From: Oscillospiraceae bacterium
GTDB lineage: Bacteria > Bacillota > Clostridia > Oscillospirales > Oscillospiraceae
DNA length: 64,000 nt
Direction of reading: 5' to 3'
Assembly (NCBI GenBank): GCA_022799035.1
Contig: JAAWNQ010000002.1
Location: forward strand, 62,001-126,000
Shown here: positions 15,529 to 23,019 of the stretch, one piece after another
How positions within the stretch are numbered: the stretch's first letter is position 1
Layout: each line of letters starts with the position of its first letter
Notes under the pieces: generated by a model
Databases searched by the model: none
What the model saw: the letters and a program-made list of their open reading frames with translations, nothing else
Told to the model about the DNA's origin: nothing
Made by a program: the position numbers and the translations under genes

Positions 15529-16149
15529 ATGAGATATACCCATATCGCTTTTGACATTGACGGGACCCTGCTCAACAGCAGATACGCCTGTCTGCGGTCC
15601 CTCCAGGACGCCCTGGAGGAGGCCAAAGGAATACGTCCACCGGAGAGCGAGCTGTTGTTCACCTACGCCCTCCCCAGCCGGGTCGCTCTGGAGGCCCTCC
15701 AATTCTCCGACCTTTCCGTCGCTCAGGATCTGTGGGATAAGCACTACGCGAAGTATGAGGACACCGTCCTCCCCTTCCCTGGTATTCCAGAGCTTGTGGC
15801 GGAATTGAGCCGCCGGGGCTGTACCCTGGGGATCATCAGTTCCCAGAGCAGGCGGGATTATGAGGCAGGCTTTGCCCACTTTGATATTGCCCGCCATTTC
15901 TCCACCGTGATCCTCTCCGACAACGTGTCGGAGCCCAAGCCCTCCCCCCAGCCTCTTTTTCGGTACATGGAACTGGCTGGCTGTTCCCCGAAAGATCTCC
16001 TTTACATCGGCGACCAGAACGCGGACCTCCTCTGCGCCCGGGGAGCGGAGGTGGACTTCGCCTTTGCCGGATGGAACGGCCCCGAGGGGCCGGAGGGAAC
16101 GCTTCGGCTGAAATCTCCGGAGGAGTTGCTGCCATATCTTGAAATGTAG
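15529..16149 (+). CDS. HAD family hydrolase (first of a tandem pair)
   Basis: A 206-residue haloacid-dehalogenase-type phosphatase. Motif I is FDIDGTLLNS (nucleophile and acid Asp), motif II is GIISSQSR, the motif III lysine lies in EPKPSPQPLF, and motif IV is YIGDQNADLLCA, followed by the GAEVDFAFAGWN substrate-release loop. An alpha-helical cap of subclass I sits after motif I. It resembles PGP/Gph and pyrophosphatase PpaX-type enzymes; the substrate cannot be told. The next gene is a close paralogue with identical layout 12 bases downstream, evidently a tandem duplication. Confidence 0.85.
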   Translation: MRYTHIAFDIDGTLLNSRYACLRSLQDALEEAKGIRPPESELLFTYALPSRVALEALQFSDLSVAQDLWDKHYAKYEDTVLPFPGIPELVAELSRRGCTLGIISSQSRRDYEAGFAHFDIARHFSTVILSDNVSEPKPSPQPLFRYMELAGCSPKDLLYIGDQNADLLCARGAEVDFAFAGWNGPEGPEGTLRLKSPEELLPYLEM

Positions 16150-16161
16150 GAGGACCCTTTT

Positions 16162-16782
16162 ATGAAGTACACCCACATCGCCTTTGATATTGACGGAACG
16201 TTGACCAACAGCGAGTACGCTGTGCTCCGCTCTCTTCAGGACACCCTGACCGCTCTCAGAGAGTCCTCCCCCTCACCGGAGGAGCTGGCTCCCCTGGCTC
16301 TGGGCATCCCGGGAGCCGACACCATGCGCCTGCTGGGGTTTGAGGATGTTCCCGCCGCCCTCTCCCTGTGGGTGGATAATCTTCACAAATATCAGGATAC
16401 CATCACCCTTTTCCCCGGCGTCTTGAACCTGCTGGAGAAGTTAAGGGAACAGGGCTATACCCTGGGCGTTGTCACCTCTCAGACCCCGGAGGAGTATGAG
16501 GCGGATTTTGCCCATTCTCCCGCCGCTCCCTACTTCTCCATCCTGGTCCGGGCGGGGGAGACTGCGGAGGGAAAGCCCTCCCCCCTTCCCCTTTTGAGAT
16601 TTATAGACCTGGCGGGCTGCCAGCCCTCCAAGGTGCTTTTTGTGGGTGACCGGGAGGGGGATCTGCGCTGTGCCCAAGGGGCCGGGGTGGACTTTGCCCT
16701 GGCCGGGTGGGGAAATCCCACCGGGAAGATGGCCTGGACCTATCGGCTGGAGAAGCCGGAGGACCTGCTCCGTTATCTGTAA
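16162..16782 (+). CDS. HAD family hydrolase (second of a tandem pair)
   Basis: Also 206 residues, and alignable with its upstream neighbour from MKYTHIAFDIDGTLTNSEYAVLRSLQD onward (shown in part: YTHIAFDIDGTL occurs in both). Motif II is GVVTSQTPEEYE, motif III lysine in EGKPSPLPLL, motif IV VLFVGDREGDLRCAQGAGVDF. The two copies have diverged most in the cap (residues 20-80), so they may now act on different phosphate esters. Together they look like a two-gene operon ending in the terminator at 16806. Confidence 0.85.
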   Translation: MKYTHIAFDIDGTLTNSEYAVLRSLQDTLTALRESSPSPEELAPLALGIPGADTMRLLGFEDVPAALSLWVDNLHKYQDTITLFPGVLNLLEKLREQGYTLGVVTSQTPEEYEADFAHSPAAPYFSILVRAGETAEGKPSPLPLLRFIDLAGCQPSKVLFVGDREGDLRCAQGAGVDFALAGWGNPTGKMAWTYRLEKPEDLLRYL

Positions 16783-16798
16783 GCACGAAAAATAAGAC

Positions 16799-16843
16799 AA
16801 AAAAAAGAGCGGACCTGTCAACAGGTCCGCTCTCTCTTTTTTC
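16799..16843. terminator. bidirectional intrinsic terminator
   Basis: Stem AGAGCGGACCTGT / ACAGGTCCGCTCT with TCTCTTTTTTC on the plus strand and a run of T (AAAAAAA at 16799-16805) on the minus strand. It serves the HAD pair and the convergent Cys/His-rich gene. Confidence 0.85.
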
Positions 16844-17383
16844 TTAATAACGCCATCCTCCGTGATGACCACGGCGGCCGCCGTGGTGACCGTAGCCCAT
16901 ACCGCCGTAGCAGGGCGGGAGGACCTCCTCCGTCCCATCCTCCCAGCACTGACCACAGTGGGGATGGGTGGGGTCGGCACAGCCCACCGGGCAGTTATGG
17001 TAGTGGGCGGCGTCGGTACAGCCCGCAAGGCAGTAGTGATGGTGGTCCGGATCGGTACAGTTCTCCAGGTTACAGCCCATGCTGGTCCAGAACTCCGGCT
17101 CAGCCTGGGTATCCATCTCCCAATACCGTCCGCAGTAGGGATGGACAGGGTCGGCACAGCCCACCGGGCAGTTATGGTAGTGGGCGGCGTCGGTACAGCC
17201 TGCAAGGCAGTAGTGATAGTGGTCCGGATCGGTACAGTTCTCCAGGTCACAGCCCATGCTGGGGCAAAAGGCCAACTCCACCACCGCCGGGGTCTCCTGG
17301 GGAAGGGGTGCCTGGACCTCCTCCACCGGTACTCCCGTGGCCAGGGGCGCGGCGCACAGCAGGGCTAACAACAGTCTTTTCAT
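16844..17383 (-). CDS. secreted Cys/His-rich tandem-repeat protein, possible metal binder
   Basis: A 179-residue protein with an N-terminal signal-like segment (KRLLLALLCAAPLATG). The body is two nearly identical 44-residue blocks spaced 59 residues apart (177 bp at DNA level). Each block contains three variants of C-x-D-x2-H-x-[HYP]-x-C, for example GCTDAAHYHNC and GCADPVHPYC. The C-terminus is Gly/His/Arg-rich (GYGHHGGRRGHHGGWRY). About 19 Cys and many His in so short a protein suggest metal chelation or disulfide-rich export, but no known family is recognised. AAGGAGA lies before the ATG and a strong promoter is upstream. It stands alone between convergent and divergent genes. Confidence 0.8.
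   Translation of the reverse strand: MKRLLLALLCAAPLATGVPVEEVQAPLPQETPAVVELAFCPSMGCDLENCTDPDHYHYCLAGCTDAAHYHNCPVGCADPVHPYCGRYWEMDTQAEPEFWTSMGCNLENCTDPDHHHYCLAGCTDAAHYHNCPVGCADPTHPHCGQCWEDGTEEVLPPCYGGMGYGHHGGRRGHHGGWRY
16950..17272 (-). repeat. two-copy 177-bp-period tandem repeat within the Cys/His-rich gene
   Basis: Segments 16950-17090 and 17127-17272 are nearly identical at the DNA level (for instance GGTCGGCACAGCCCACCGGG begins at 16972 and at 17149). The very low divergence points to a recent internal duplication or ongoing gene conversion. Confidence 0.85.
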
Positions 17384-17421
17384 GAGAGCATCTCCTTCTC
17401 AGAATATGATTTATAATACAT

Positions 17422-17449
17422 AGTATACATCATATAGCATTTTTGTCAA
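17422..17449 (-). promoter_or_regulatory. strong promoter of the Cys/His-rich gene
   Basis: On the minus strand TTGACA (17444-17449), 16-bp AT-rich spacer, TATACT (17422-17427), about 40 bases upstream of the ATG. The surrounding 50 bp are far more AT-rich than the region as a whole. Confidence 0.75.
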
Positions 17450-17617
17450 GTCTTGCCCCTCTTCCAAAGGCTTCCCGGCCCCTTTCCCCTCCCGCCGGGG
17501 CTCTAAAGAAACGATTGATTTTTTCCTCCTCCCCCCTTATAATAGGCTTTGCGTATGGGCATCCATGCGTAAAATTGCGCTGTACCCACCGTGGACAGCA
17601 GCAGGAGGTAATTGAAT

Positions 17618-18238
17618 ATGGAAAACACAAGGCGCAACACACAGAGGTTGGCTCTGCTGGCACTGCTCACCGCCATCGTGGCGGTGCTGCAGATGCTGGG
17701 CATCGCGATCCGCTTCGGCGTATTTGCCGTGTCCATGGTCGGCGTGCCGGTCATCATCGGCGGAGCTCTGTTGGGGCCCCTGGCGGGGGCCTGGCTGGGA
17801 TTGGTCTTTGGCGTTACGGTGCTCCTCTCCGGGGATGCAACCCTCTTCTTTGCCTGGGATCCCGCGGCCACAGTCCTTATCGTATTGCTCAAAGGCGTTT
17901 TGGCCGGGCTGGCCGCCGGCGGGTCTTACCAGCTTTTGGGGAGAAGGAGCGGGTTTGGAGCCGCCCTGGCTGCGGCCTTGGCCTACCCCCTTGTCAACAC
18001 CGGTGTATTTTTCCTGGGCTGTATGCTCTTTTTCCTTGACAACTGCGTCCAGTTTGCGGCCAACCTGGGCGTTACGGGCAGCGGACCGATGGTGGTCATG
18101 AGCACCTTTATCGGGTTTAATTTCTTCTTTGAGTTGGGTCTGGACCTGGTTCTGTGCCCTGTCATCGTCCGGATCATCAATGCCCGCCGCCCCTTCGCCT
18201 TCCCCGTCCGGGAGGTGAAGGGCCAAGATCCCATGTAA
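17618..18238 (+). CDS. ECF transporter S component, probably pantothenate (PanT-like)
   Basis: A 206-residue integral membrane protein with five or six helices. The N-terminal RLALLALLTAIVAVLQMLG and the following FAVSMVGVPVIIGGALLGPLAG are typical of S components, which bind a vitamin and dock on the shared EcfA-EcfA-EcfT module (here at 41078-43973). The gene lies 12 bases upstream of coaX, which phosphorylates pantothenate, so pantothenate is the likely substrate; that is inferred from context only. The ATG at 17618 follows AGGAGG by nine bases; the TTG at 17612 is too close to that site. Confidence 0.8.
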   Translation: MENTRRNTQRLALLALLTAIVAVLQMLGIAIRFGVFAVSMVGVPVIIGGALLGPLAGAWLGLVFGVTVLLSGDATLFFAWDPAATVLIVLLKGVLAGLAAGGSYQLLGRRSGFGAALAAALAYPLVNTGVFFLGCMLFFLDNCVQFAANLGVTGSGPMVVMSTFIGFNFFFELGLDLVLCPVIVRIINARRPFAFPVREVKGQDPM

Positions 18239-18250
18239 GGAGGAACACCC

Positions 18251-19021
18251 ATGATCTTTGCCATCGACGCGGGAAACACCCATATCTTACTGGGGTGCCT
18301 GGAGGGGGAATCCCTTCTCTTCACCGCCCGAGTCCACACAGACCGGGCCAAGACCGCCGACGAGTACGCCCTCATTTTCCGCAACCTGTGCGACCTACAC
18401 CAGATCGACCGGGGGCAGGTGGAGGGGGCGGTCCTATCCTGCGTGGTCTCCGAGCTGACCAGCTCCCTGTGCCGGGCGGTGGAGATCGTGATCCACCACA
18501 AGCCCCTGGTGGTGGGGGCGGGCATCAAGACCGGCCTCAATATCAAGATCGACGATCCCGGCCAGTTGGGGGCAGACCTGGTGGTGGGGGCGGTGGCCGC
18601 CACGGAAAAATATCCCAAGCCCATGATCGTCTTTGATATGGGCACCGCCAGCACCATGTCGGTCATCGACCGGCAGGGCCGATTCCTGGGCGGGGCCATC
18701 CTGGCGGGGCTGCGGCTGTCGGTAGACAGCCTCTCGGCGGGGACCAGCCAACTCCCCCGCATCCAGCTCTCCGCCCCCCCAAAGGTGGTGTGCTCCAACA
18801 CGGTGGAGTGTATGCAGTCCGGGGCCCTTTATGGCCACGCCGCTATGCTGGACGGCCTTATCGACCGGGTGGAGGCCGAACTGGGAGAGCCGATGGCCTC
18901 GGTCATCGCCACCGGGGGTCTGGCCGCCACGGTGCTCCCCCTCTGCCGGCGCGGGATCTCTCTGGAGGAAGATCTGATGCTGGACGGACTGCGGATCATC
19001 TACGAAAAGAACCGTCCCTAA
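18251..19021 (+). CDS. coaX: type III pantothenate kinase
   Basis: A 256-residue ASKHA-fold kinase that makes 4'-phosphopantothenate, the first step of coenzyme A synthesis. Motifs: MIFAIDAGNTHILLG (phosphate 1; catalytic Asp), GADLVVGAVAATEKYP, IVFDMGTASTMSVID (phosphate 2), GGAILAGLRLSVDSLS and a late VIATGGLA (adenosine motif). The family uses ATP with a monovalent cation and is insensitive to CoA feedback. AAGGAGG precedes the ATG, and the gene is co-oriented with and close to the S component. BirA, often fused or adjacent in other Firmicutes, is not here. Confidence 0.95.
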   Translation: MIFAIDAGNTHILLGCLEGESLLFTARVHTDRAKTADEYALIFRNLCDLHQIDRGQVEGAVLSCVVSELTSSLCRAVEIVIHHKPLVVGAGIKTGLNIKIDDPGQLGADLVVGAVAATEKYPKPMIVFDMGTASTMSVIDRQGRFLGGAILAGLRLSVDSLSAGTSQLPRIQLSAPPKVVCSNTVECMQSGALYGHAAMLDGLIDRVEAELGEPMASVIATGGLAATVLPLCRRGISLEEDLMLDGLRIIYEKNRP

Positions 19022-19025
19022 AGGA

Positions 19026-19061
19026 AAGGCGAGCCACGCCGGTGGCTCGCCTTTCTTTTTG
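19026..19061 (+). terminator. terminator after coaX
   Basis: Stem AAAGGCGAGCCAC / GTGGCTCGCCTTT, followed by CTTTTTG. It lies in the convergent gap between coaX and sigE. Confidence 0.85.
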
Positions 19062-19067
19062 CGCGGG

Positions 19068-19787
19068 CTACATCATCCGCAATATCTCACGCTTGAGCCG
19101 CTGGATGATCCGTTTCTCCAGCCGGGAGATATAGCTTTGGGATATCCCCAGCAGGTCGGCTACCTCCTTCTGGGTCTGCTCCGGTCTGCCGTCCAGACCG
19201 AAACGGAGGGTGATGATGACCCGCTCCCGCTCCTCCAACTGATCCAGAGCCTGGGAGAGGAGCTGCCTGTCCACATCGTCCTCCAGGGGCTTCTCCACCG
19301 TATCCTCCTCCGTACCCAGAATGTCGCTGAGAAGCAGCTCGTTGCCGTCCCAGTCGGTGTTCAGGGGCTCGTCAAAGGATACCTCCCCCTTCTGGTTGGC
19401 GGTCTTACGCAGATACATGAGGATCTCGTTTTCAATGCACCGGGAGGCGTAGGTGGCCAGCTTAATGTTCTTGTCCGCCTTAAAGGTGCTCACGGCCTTG
19501 ATCAGCCCGATGGTGCCGATGGAGATGAGATCCTCAATGTTGATCCCCGTATTTTCAAACCGCTTGGCGATATATACCACCAGCCGGAGGTTTCGCTCAA
19601 TGAGCGCGCCCTTGGCCTCCTCGTTCCCCTCCCCCAGGCGGGCGATGAGGGCGGCCTCCTCCTCTTTTTTCAGCGGCGGTGGAAGGGTGTCGCTGCCCCC
19701 GATATACATGATCTTGCCAGGAAGTAAGATCCCCCACCGGGACAACAGGGCCAGCAGCCGCCATTTCAACTGTCTCCATTTTTCCAT
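19068..19787 (-). CDS. sigE: RNA polymerase sporulation sigma factor SigE
   Basis: A 239-residue early mother-cell sigma factor made as a precursor. The hydrophobic/basic N-terminal ~25 residues ([17 protein letters not shown]) are the pro-sequence removed by SpoIIGA. The following [12 protein letters not shown], region 2 ([34 protein letters not shown]) and region 4 ([41 protein letters not shown]) match SigE rather than SigK or SigG. AAGGAGG precedes the ATG, and spoIIGA ends 16 bases upstream, forming the conserved two-gene operon. Confidence 0.96.
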   Translation of the reverse strand: MEKWRQLKWRLLALLSRWGILLPGKIMYIGGSDTLPPPLKKEEEAALIARLGEGNEEAKGALIERNLRLVVYIAKRFENTGINIEDLISIGTIGLIKAVSTFKADKNIKLATYASRCIENEILMYLRKTANQKGEVSFDEPLNTDWDGNELLLSDILGTEEDTVEKPLEDDVDRQLLSQALDQLEERERVIITLRFGLDGRPEQTQKEVADLLGISQSYISRLEKRIIQRLKREILRMM

Positions 19788-19803
19788 GCCGCTTCCTCCT
19801 TAT

Positions 19804-20619
19804 TTATGCGCCGATGAGTGCGCTGTACCCTCCCCCGTCTGAAACCGGGGTGGGAGAGAGAGCCACCAAGATAGAGCCGTAGTCCTCTCCCCCGACCTGG
19901 GCCCGGTCCACCTTTACCGCCAGCAGGAGGGCCCAGGGAACTCCCACCGCCCGGTAGGGCAGCAGCCGCCAGCGGCGGTCCTGACCCTTTCTCTTTTCCA
20001 GAGCGCTGATAGGATCTTTCAATTCCTCCGCCCCGGGACATTCTCCGATGGGGAACAGCTCCCTCAGCCGCTCCCCCTCAGCCACCATCACCGCTTTGCC
20101 CGTGGAGGGATCAGTGAGGGTGTTTCCCGTATCCACCAGGGCGGTAAGGCGGCAGGTCCGTCCCCCCAGCTCCAGCCGGGCGGAGGCCAGCTCCCCCCCG
20201 GTGTGGCGGACAGAGCGGCGGAAGATCAGGGTCAGAAAGAGGTAACACCCCGCCGCCGCCAACAGAGTGGTCTTCAGATCCAGCACCGCCGGAGCCCCCA
20301 GGAAAAGCTGAAGGGCCAGCACCCCACCCCCGAAGGCGGCGGAGACCCCGAAGAAGGTAAGGCTCACCCGTAACAGCCGGCGGGAGGAGCCGAAGGCCAG
20401 AAGGCTCATCCCCATAGGGACAGCCAGCTTACATAGCGGCTGGGAAAGAAACTCCAGTCCGGGGAGAAAAGTCAACGCGGCGTAAAGTCCCCCCAAAACC
20501 GCCCCCATCCCCAGGCGAAGGCGGCGGATAGGCTCCCCCGTCAGCCGGGCCGCGCAGAGCAAAAGCAGATAGTCCACGATGGTGTTCAGGAGGAACACCT
20601 CATCTATGTATACCGTCAT
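19804..20619 (-). CDS. spoIIGA: sigma-E processing peptidase SpoIIGA
   Basis: A 271-residue protein with five N-terminal membrane helices (starting VYIDEVFLLNTIVDYLLLL) and a C-terminal aspartic-protease-like domain whose catalytic motif is TALVDTGNTLTDPSTGKAV. It cleaves pro-SigE at the sporulation septum in response to the forespore signal SpoIIR. The start at 20619 has AAGGAGGG six bases upstream; the frame continues open further upstream only as GC-rich noise. On the minus strand a TATAAT (20642-20647) lies 23 bases before the ATG. In Bacillus this operon is switched on by Spo0A; I see only a weak 0A-like TTGTCGC 80 bases upstream. Confidence 0.93.
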   Translation of the reverse strand: MTVYIDEVFLLNTIVDYLLLLCAARLTGEPIRRLRLGMGAVLGGLYAALTFLPGLEFLSQPLCKLAVPMGMSLLAFGSSRRLLRVSLTFFGVSAAFGGGVLALQLFLGAPAVLDLKTTLLAAAGCYLFLTLIFRRSVRHTGGELASARLELGGRTCRLTALVDTGNTLTDPSTGKAVMVAEGERLRELFPIGECPGAEELKDPISALEKRKGQDRRWRLLPYRAVGVPWALLLAVKVDRAQVGGEDYGSILVALSPTPVSDGGGYSALIGA

Positions 20620-20708
20620 GCCCGTCCCTCCTTCCTTAGGTATTATAGGCCAAGCCGGGGCCAAAAAAGGGCGAAAGGGTGGGGGGACAGAAAGACGGTG
20701 AAAGCGAC

Positions 20709-20742
20709 AAAAAGGGCGGACCCTTCTCAGTGGGTCCGCCCT
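20709..20742 (-). terminator. terminator of the minus-strand HAD gene
   Basis: On the minus strand GGGCGGACCC / GGGTCCGCCC is followed by TTTTTG. It sits between the HAD gene (20793-21455) and spoIIGA, insulating the sporulation operon. Confidence 0.8.
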
Positions 20743-20792
20743 CTTTATATGATCCCCTGGACAACTGCTCCATAAAAACAAAACTGTAGGCC

Positions 20793-21455
20793 TTACTTCC
20801 CCAGCAGTTCCTCCACCACCGGGATCAGATCGTGAAGGCTGTCCAAACAGCGGTACAGCTTCTCCCGCAGGTCCTGTTCGGGCTGGCGCTGGTCGGGGAT
20901 CATCACCGTTTTGGCTCCCGAGTCGATACCGCCCTGACAGCCGCTTACCGAATCCTCCACCACCATGCACTCCTCAGGGGGATAGCCCATCTTCTCCATG
21001 GCCATCAAAAAGATATCCGGGGCGGGCTTGCCCCGACCCGGGGCCACCATGTCCCCTGATACGATCCCGTCCAGGTAGGGGAAAAGGCCCAGCTCGGTCA
21101 GCTCGGTCACCGCCCTGGCATAGGGGGTAGAGGTGGCGATGACCACCGCGAGCCCCCTTTCCTTCAGATAGGACAGCACTTCCACCGCCCCGGGCTTGGT
21201 GTGGATCAGGCCCTTGGCAGTCTGCTCCAGCCACCACTGGTCCCGGTTTTCCATGGCCTCCTCCACAGGAAGGGTAGGATAATGCTCCCTGTACCGCTCC
21301 ACGATATCCCCCCTGGGCCGGCCGCAGCAGCCCACCACAAACTCCAGCGGCAGGTCCACCCCGTGCTCCTTTGCCATATCCAGCCAGAATTGGACCGCCA
21401 GGCGCTCGGTATCCAAAAGCGTACCGTCCATGTCAAATACCATACATTTCAGCAT
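20793..21455 (-). CDS. HAD hydrolase, beta-phosphoglucomutase-like subfamily
   Basis: A 220-residue subclass IA HAD enzyme. Motif I VFDMDGTLLDTERLAVQFW, motif II VVIATSTPYARA, motif III lysine in RGKPAPDIFLMAMEKMG, motif IV CMVVEDSVSGCQGGIDSGA. The LLDTE and KPAPDIF motifs place it with beta-phosphoglucomutase or 2-deoxyglucose-phosphatase-like enzymes; the substrate is undetermined. AAGGAGG is six bases before the second ATG (21455), which is chosen over the ATG at 21461 that abuts the site. It is monocistronic. Confidence 0.85.
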   Translation of the reverse strand: MLKCMVFDMDGTLLDTERLAVQFWLDMAKEHGVDLPLEFVVGCCGRPRGDIVERYREHYPTLPVEEAMENRDQWWLEQTAKGLIHTKPGAVEVLSYLKERGLAVVIATSTPYARAVTELTELGLFPYLDGIVSGDMVAPGRGKPAPDIFLMAMEKMGYPPEECMVVEDSVSGCQGGIDSGAKTVMIPDQRQPEQDLREKLYRCLDSLHDLIPVVEELLGK

Positions 21456-21542
21456 ATCCATCCTCCTTTTTCTCCTGTCAGTATATCAGCTTCCCACCCT
21501 TGACGCAAGGAAGGAAAGGAAGGATTTTTTCGGAATTTTTTC

Positions 21543-21571
21543 TTGACTTCCCTCTCCCGGCGTGATAAAAT
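21543..21571 (+). promoter_or_regulatory. promoter of the rpmG-secE-nusG-rplK-rplA operon
   Basis: TTGACT (21543-21548), 17-bp spacer, TAAAAT (21566-21571). It predicts a transcript start near 21578 and a leader of about 210 nt before rpmG. Confidence 0.7.
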
Positions 21572-21577
21572 ACCATC

Positions 21578-21789
21578 ACCTATGAAAAGGGCTCTTTTTT
21601 CATGTCCGTTTTTACGGTGTAACGGAACATGAAACCCTCTCCCTCTCCCCGAGGTCATAGGGAGGCAATCATGCCGGTCCAACACCGCCTCGCACAAGCC
21701 CTTTCGGGGGCTTTTTCGGGCTGGGACCGGTTAATCGCCGGGACCGGCTTTTTTGTTGGCCCGGCAAGTAATAAGGAGGTGCCGAACGT
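21578..21789 (+). promoter_or_regulatory. structured leader of rpmG-secE-nusG with competing stems
   Basis: The GCCGGTCC arm at 21673-21680 can pair with GGGACCGG at 21723-21730 or with GGGACCGGC at 21740-21748, and only the second is followed by six T (21749-21754). An inner hairpin (AGCCC / GGGGGCT, then TTTTT) lies between. Further up is CATGTTCCGT-type stem near 21600-21630. This resembles a terminator/antiterminator pair, but I do not recognise a named leader family. Confidence 0.5.
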
Positions 21790-21954
21790 ATGGCAAAAGC
21801 TGGCAACCGGGTGAAGATCACCCTGCGGTGCAACGAGTGCAAGCAGCGCAACTACAACACCAAGAAAAACAAGAAGAACACCACCGACCGTCTGGAGCTG
21901 AACAAGTACTGCCCCTTCTGCAGGAAGCACACGGTCCACACCGAGACCAAGTAA
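21790..21954 (+). CDS. rpmG: 50S ribosomal protein L33
   Basis: A 54-residue ribosomal protein: [20 protein letters not shown], then [15 protein letters not shown]. Two C-x2-C pairs (CNEC, CPFC) make it the zinc-binding form of L33. AAGGAGG lies upstream of the ATG at 21790. The order rpmG-secE-nusG-rplK-rplA is conserved in Firmicutes. Confidence 0.95.
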   Translation: MAKAGNRVKITLRCNECKQRNYNTKKNKKNTTDRLELNKYCPFCRKHTVHTETK

Positions 21955-22005
21955 TGAGCCGCTATTCCAACGATAACCGCTCACAAGAAAGAAGGGTAAC
22001 TTTTA

Positions 22006-22296
22006 ATGGCTGAAAACGAGAAGATGGAGAAAGTGGAGTCCACCAAATCCGATACTCCCGCGAAGAAGGACAAGAAGCCGGAGAAGAAATCCAAGCCCGG
22101 GTTCTTCTCCCGGATCAAGCAGTGGGTCAAGGAGACCAAGGCTGAGCTGAAAAAGGTCCAGTGGCCTACCTGGAAGCAGACCATGAACAACACCCTGATC
22201 GTCATCGCGTTCTGCGCCGTGGTGTGTCTGTGTATCTTCCTGTTCGACACCATCGCTCACGGTCTGCTCAACGCCCTGATGAGTCTGACCCACTGA
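22006..22296 (+). CDS. secE: preprotein translocase subunit SecE
   Basis: A 96-residue protein with a Lys/Glu-rich cytoplasmic N-terminus of about 35 residues, the conserved amphipathic segment IKQWVKETKAELKKVQWPTWKQ, and a single membrane helix (NTLIVIAFCAVVCLCIFLF). It clamps SecY in the SecYEG channel. The N-terminal extension is longer than the minimal ~60-residue form but common in Clostridia. Confidence 0.95.
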   Translation: MAENEKMEKVESTKSDTPAKKDKKPEKKSKPGFFSRIKQWVKETKAELKKVQWPTWKQTMNNTLIVIAFCAVVCLCIFLFDTIAHGLLNALMSLTH

Positions 22297-22306
22297 GGCG
22301 CGAACC

Positions 22307-22828
22307 ATGGAAGATCTGAAATGGTATGTGGTGCATACCTACTCCGGTTATGAGAACACCGTGGCGGCCAGCATTGAGAAGGCCGTGGAAAACCGGGGTA
22401 TGCATGAGCTGATCCAAGAGGTCAGCATCCCCATGGAGACCGTCACCGAGATCACCGACAACGGCCCCAAAACGGTGGAGCGTAAAGTCTTCCCCGGCTA
22501 TGTGCTGGTGAAGATGGTGCTTACCGACGACACCTGGCACTTGGTCCGCAACATCCGCGGCGCTACCGGCTTCGTAGGCTCAGGCAACAAGGCTATCCCC
22601 CTGTCTGACGCGGAGATCGCCGCCCTGGGTGTGGAGAAGCATGAGGTGATCGTCAACTACCAGGTGGGCGACAGCGTGAAGATCACCGACGGCGCTTTGG
22701 AATCCTTCATCGGTACGGTGGAGGAGATCGACATGGACGAGAGCAAGGTCCGGGTGGTGGTTTCCATGTTTGGCCGGGAGACCCCGGTGGAGCTGGAGCT
22801 GGACCAGGTGGAAGTCATCGAGAATTAA
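22307..22828 (+). CDS. nusG: transcription termination/antitermination factor NusG
   Basis: A 173-residue protein with the NGN domain (KWYVVHTYSGYENTVAASIE, FPGYVLVKMVLTDDTWHLVRN, ATGFVGSG) and a C-terminal KOW domain (YQVGDSVKITDGALESFIGTV ... VVVSMFGRETPVELELDQVE). It links RNA polymerase to Rho, NusE/S10 and the ribosome. It starts ten bases after secE. Confidence 0.96.
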   Translation: MEDLKWYVVHTYSGYENTVAASIEKAVENRGMHELIQEVSIPMETVTEITDNGPKTVERKVFPGYVLVKMVLTDDTWHLVRNIRGATGFVGSGNKAIPLSDAEIAALGVEKHEVIVNYQVGDSVKITDGALESFIGTVEEIDMDESKVRVVVSMFGRETPVELELDQVEVIEN

Positions 22829-23019
22829 AACGAGGGCGGGCGGATGAGGTATGCTCCAAAAGAGGGTATATCCGCCCCTACATCCCCTCAGGGGGCGTAC
22901 ATCGTGCGCCCGCCGTCCAACCCTGCGGGCCTTTGGGTCCGCCGCAACACAAGGAATACCGTGGGAGGGACGAAACGTCCCGTCCATACCACATTTTCAA
23001 GTAGGAGGTGCTGTTTCAA
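22829..23019. repeat. GC-rich repeat block between nusG and rplK
   Basis: This 191-bp insertion inside a conserved operon contains an inverted repeat (GGGCGGAT at 22838-22845 with ATCCGCCC at 22870-22877) ending in CCGCCCCTAC (22872-22881), the end shared with the 3771 and 9654 repeats. Further GC-rich short palindromes continue to about 22990. The ribosome binding site AGGAGG of rplK closes it. No gene is seen. Confidence 0.6.

Noticed and set aside
16950-17272. CRISPR-like array
   Set aside because: Only two long direct repeats, within a coding frame, period 177 bp; no spacer structure or cas genes.
20640-20720. Spo0A box for spoIIGA-sigE
   Set aside because: Only a weak TTGTCGC-like match on the minus strand; not enough to call a site.
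21578-21789. T-box leader before rpmG
   Set aside because: No T-box bulge sequence (TGGNACCGCG-type) or specifier loop; the downstream genes are not aminoacyl or amino acid related.
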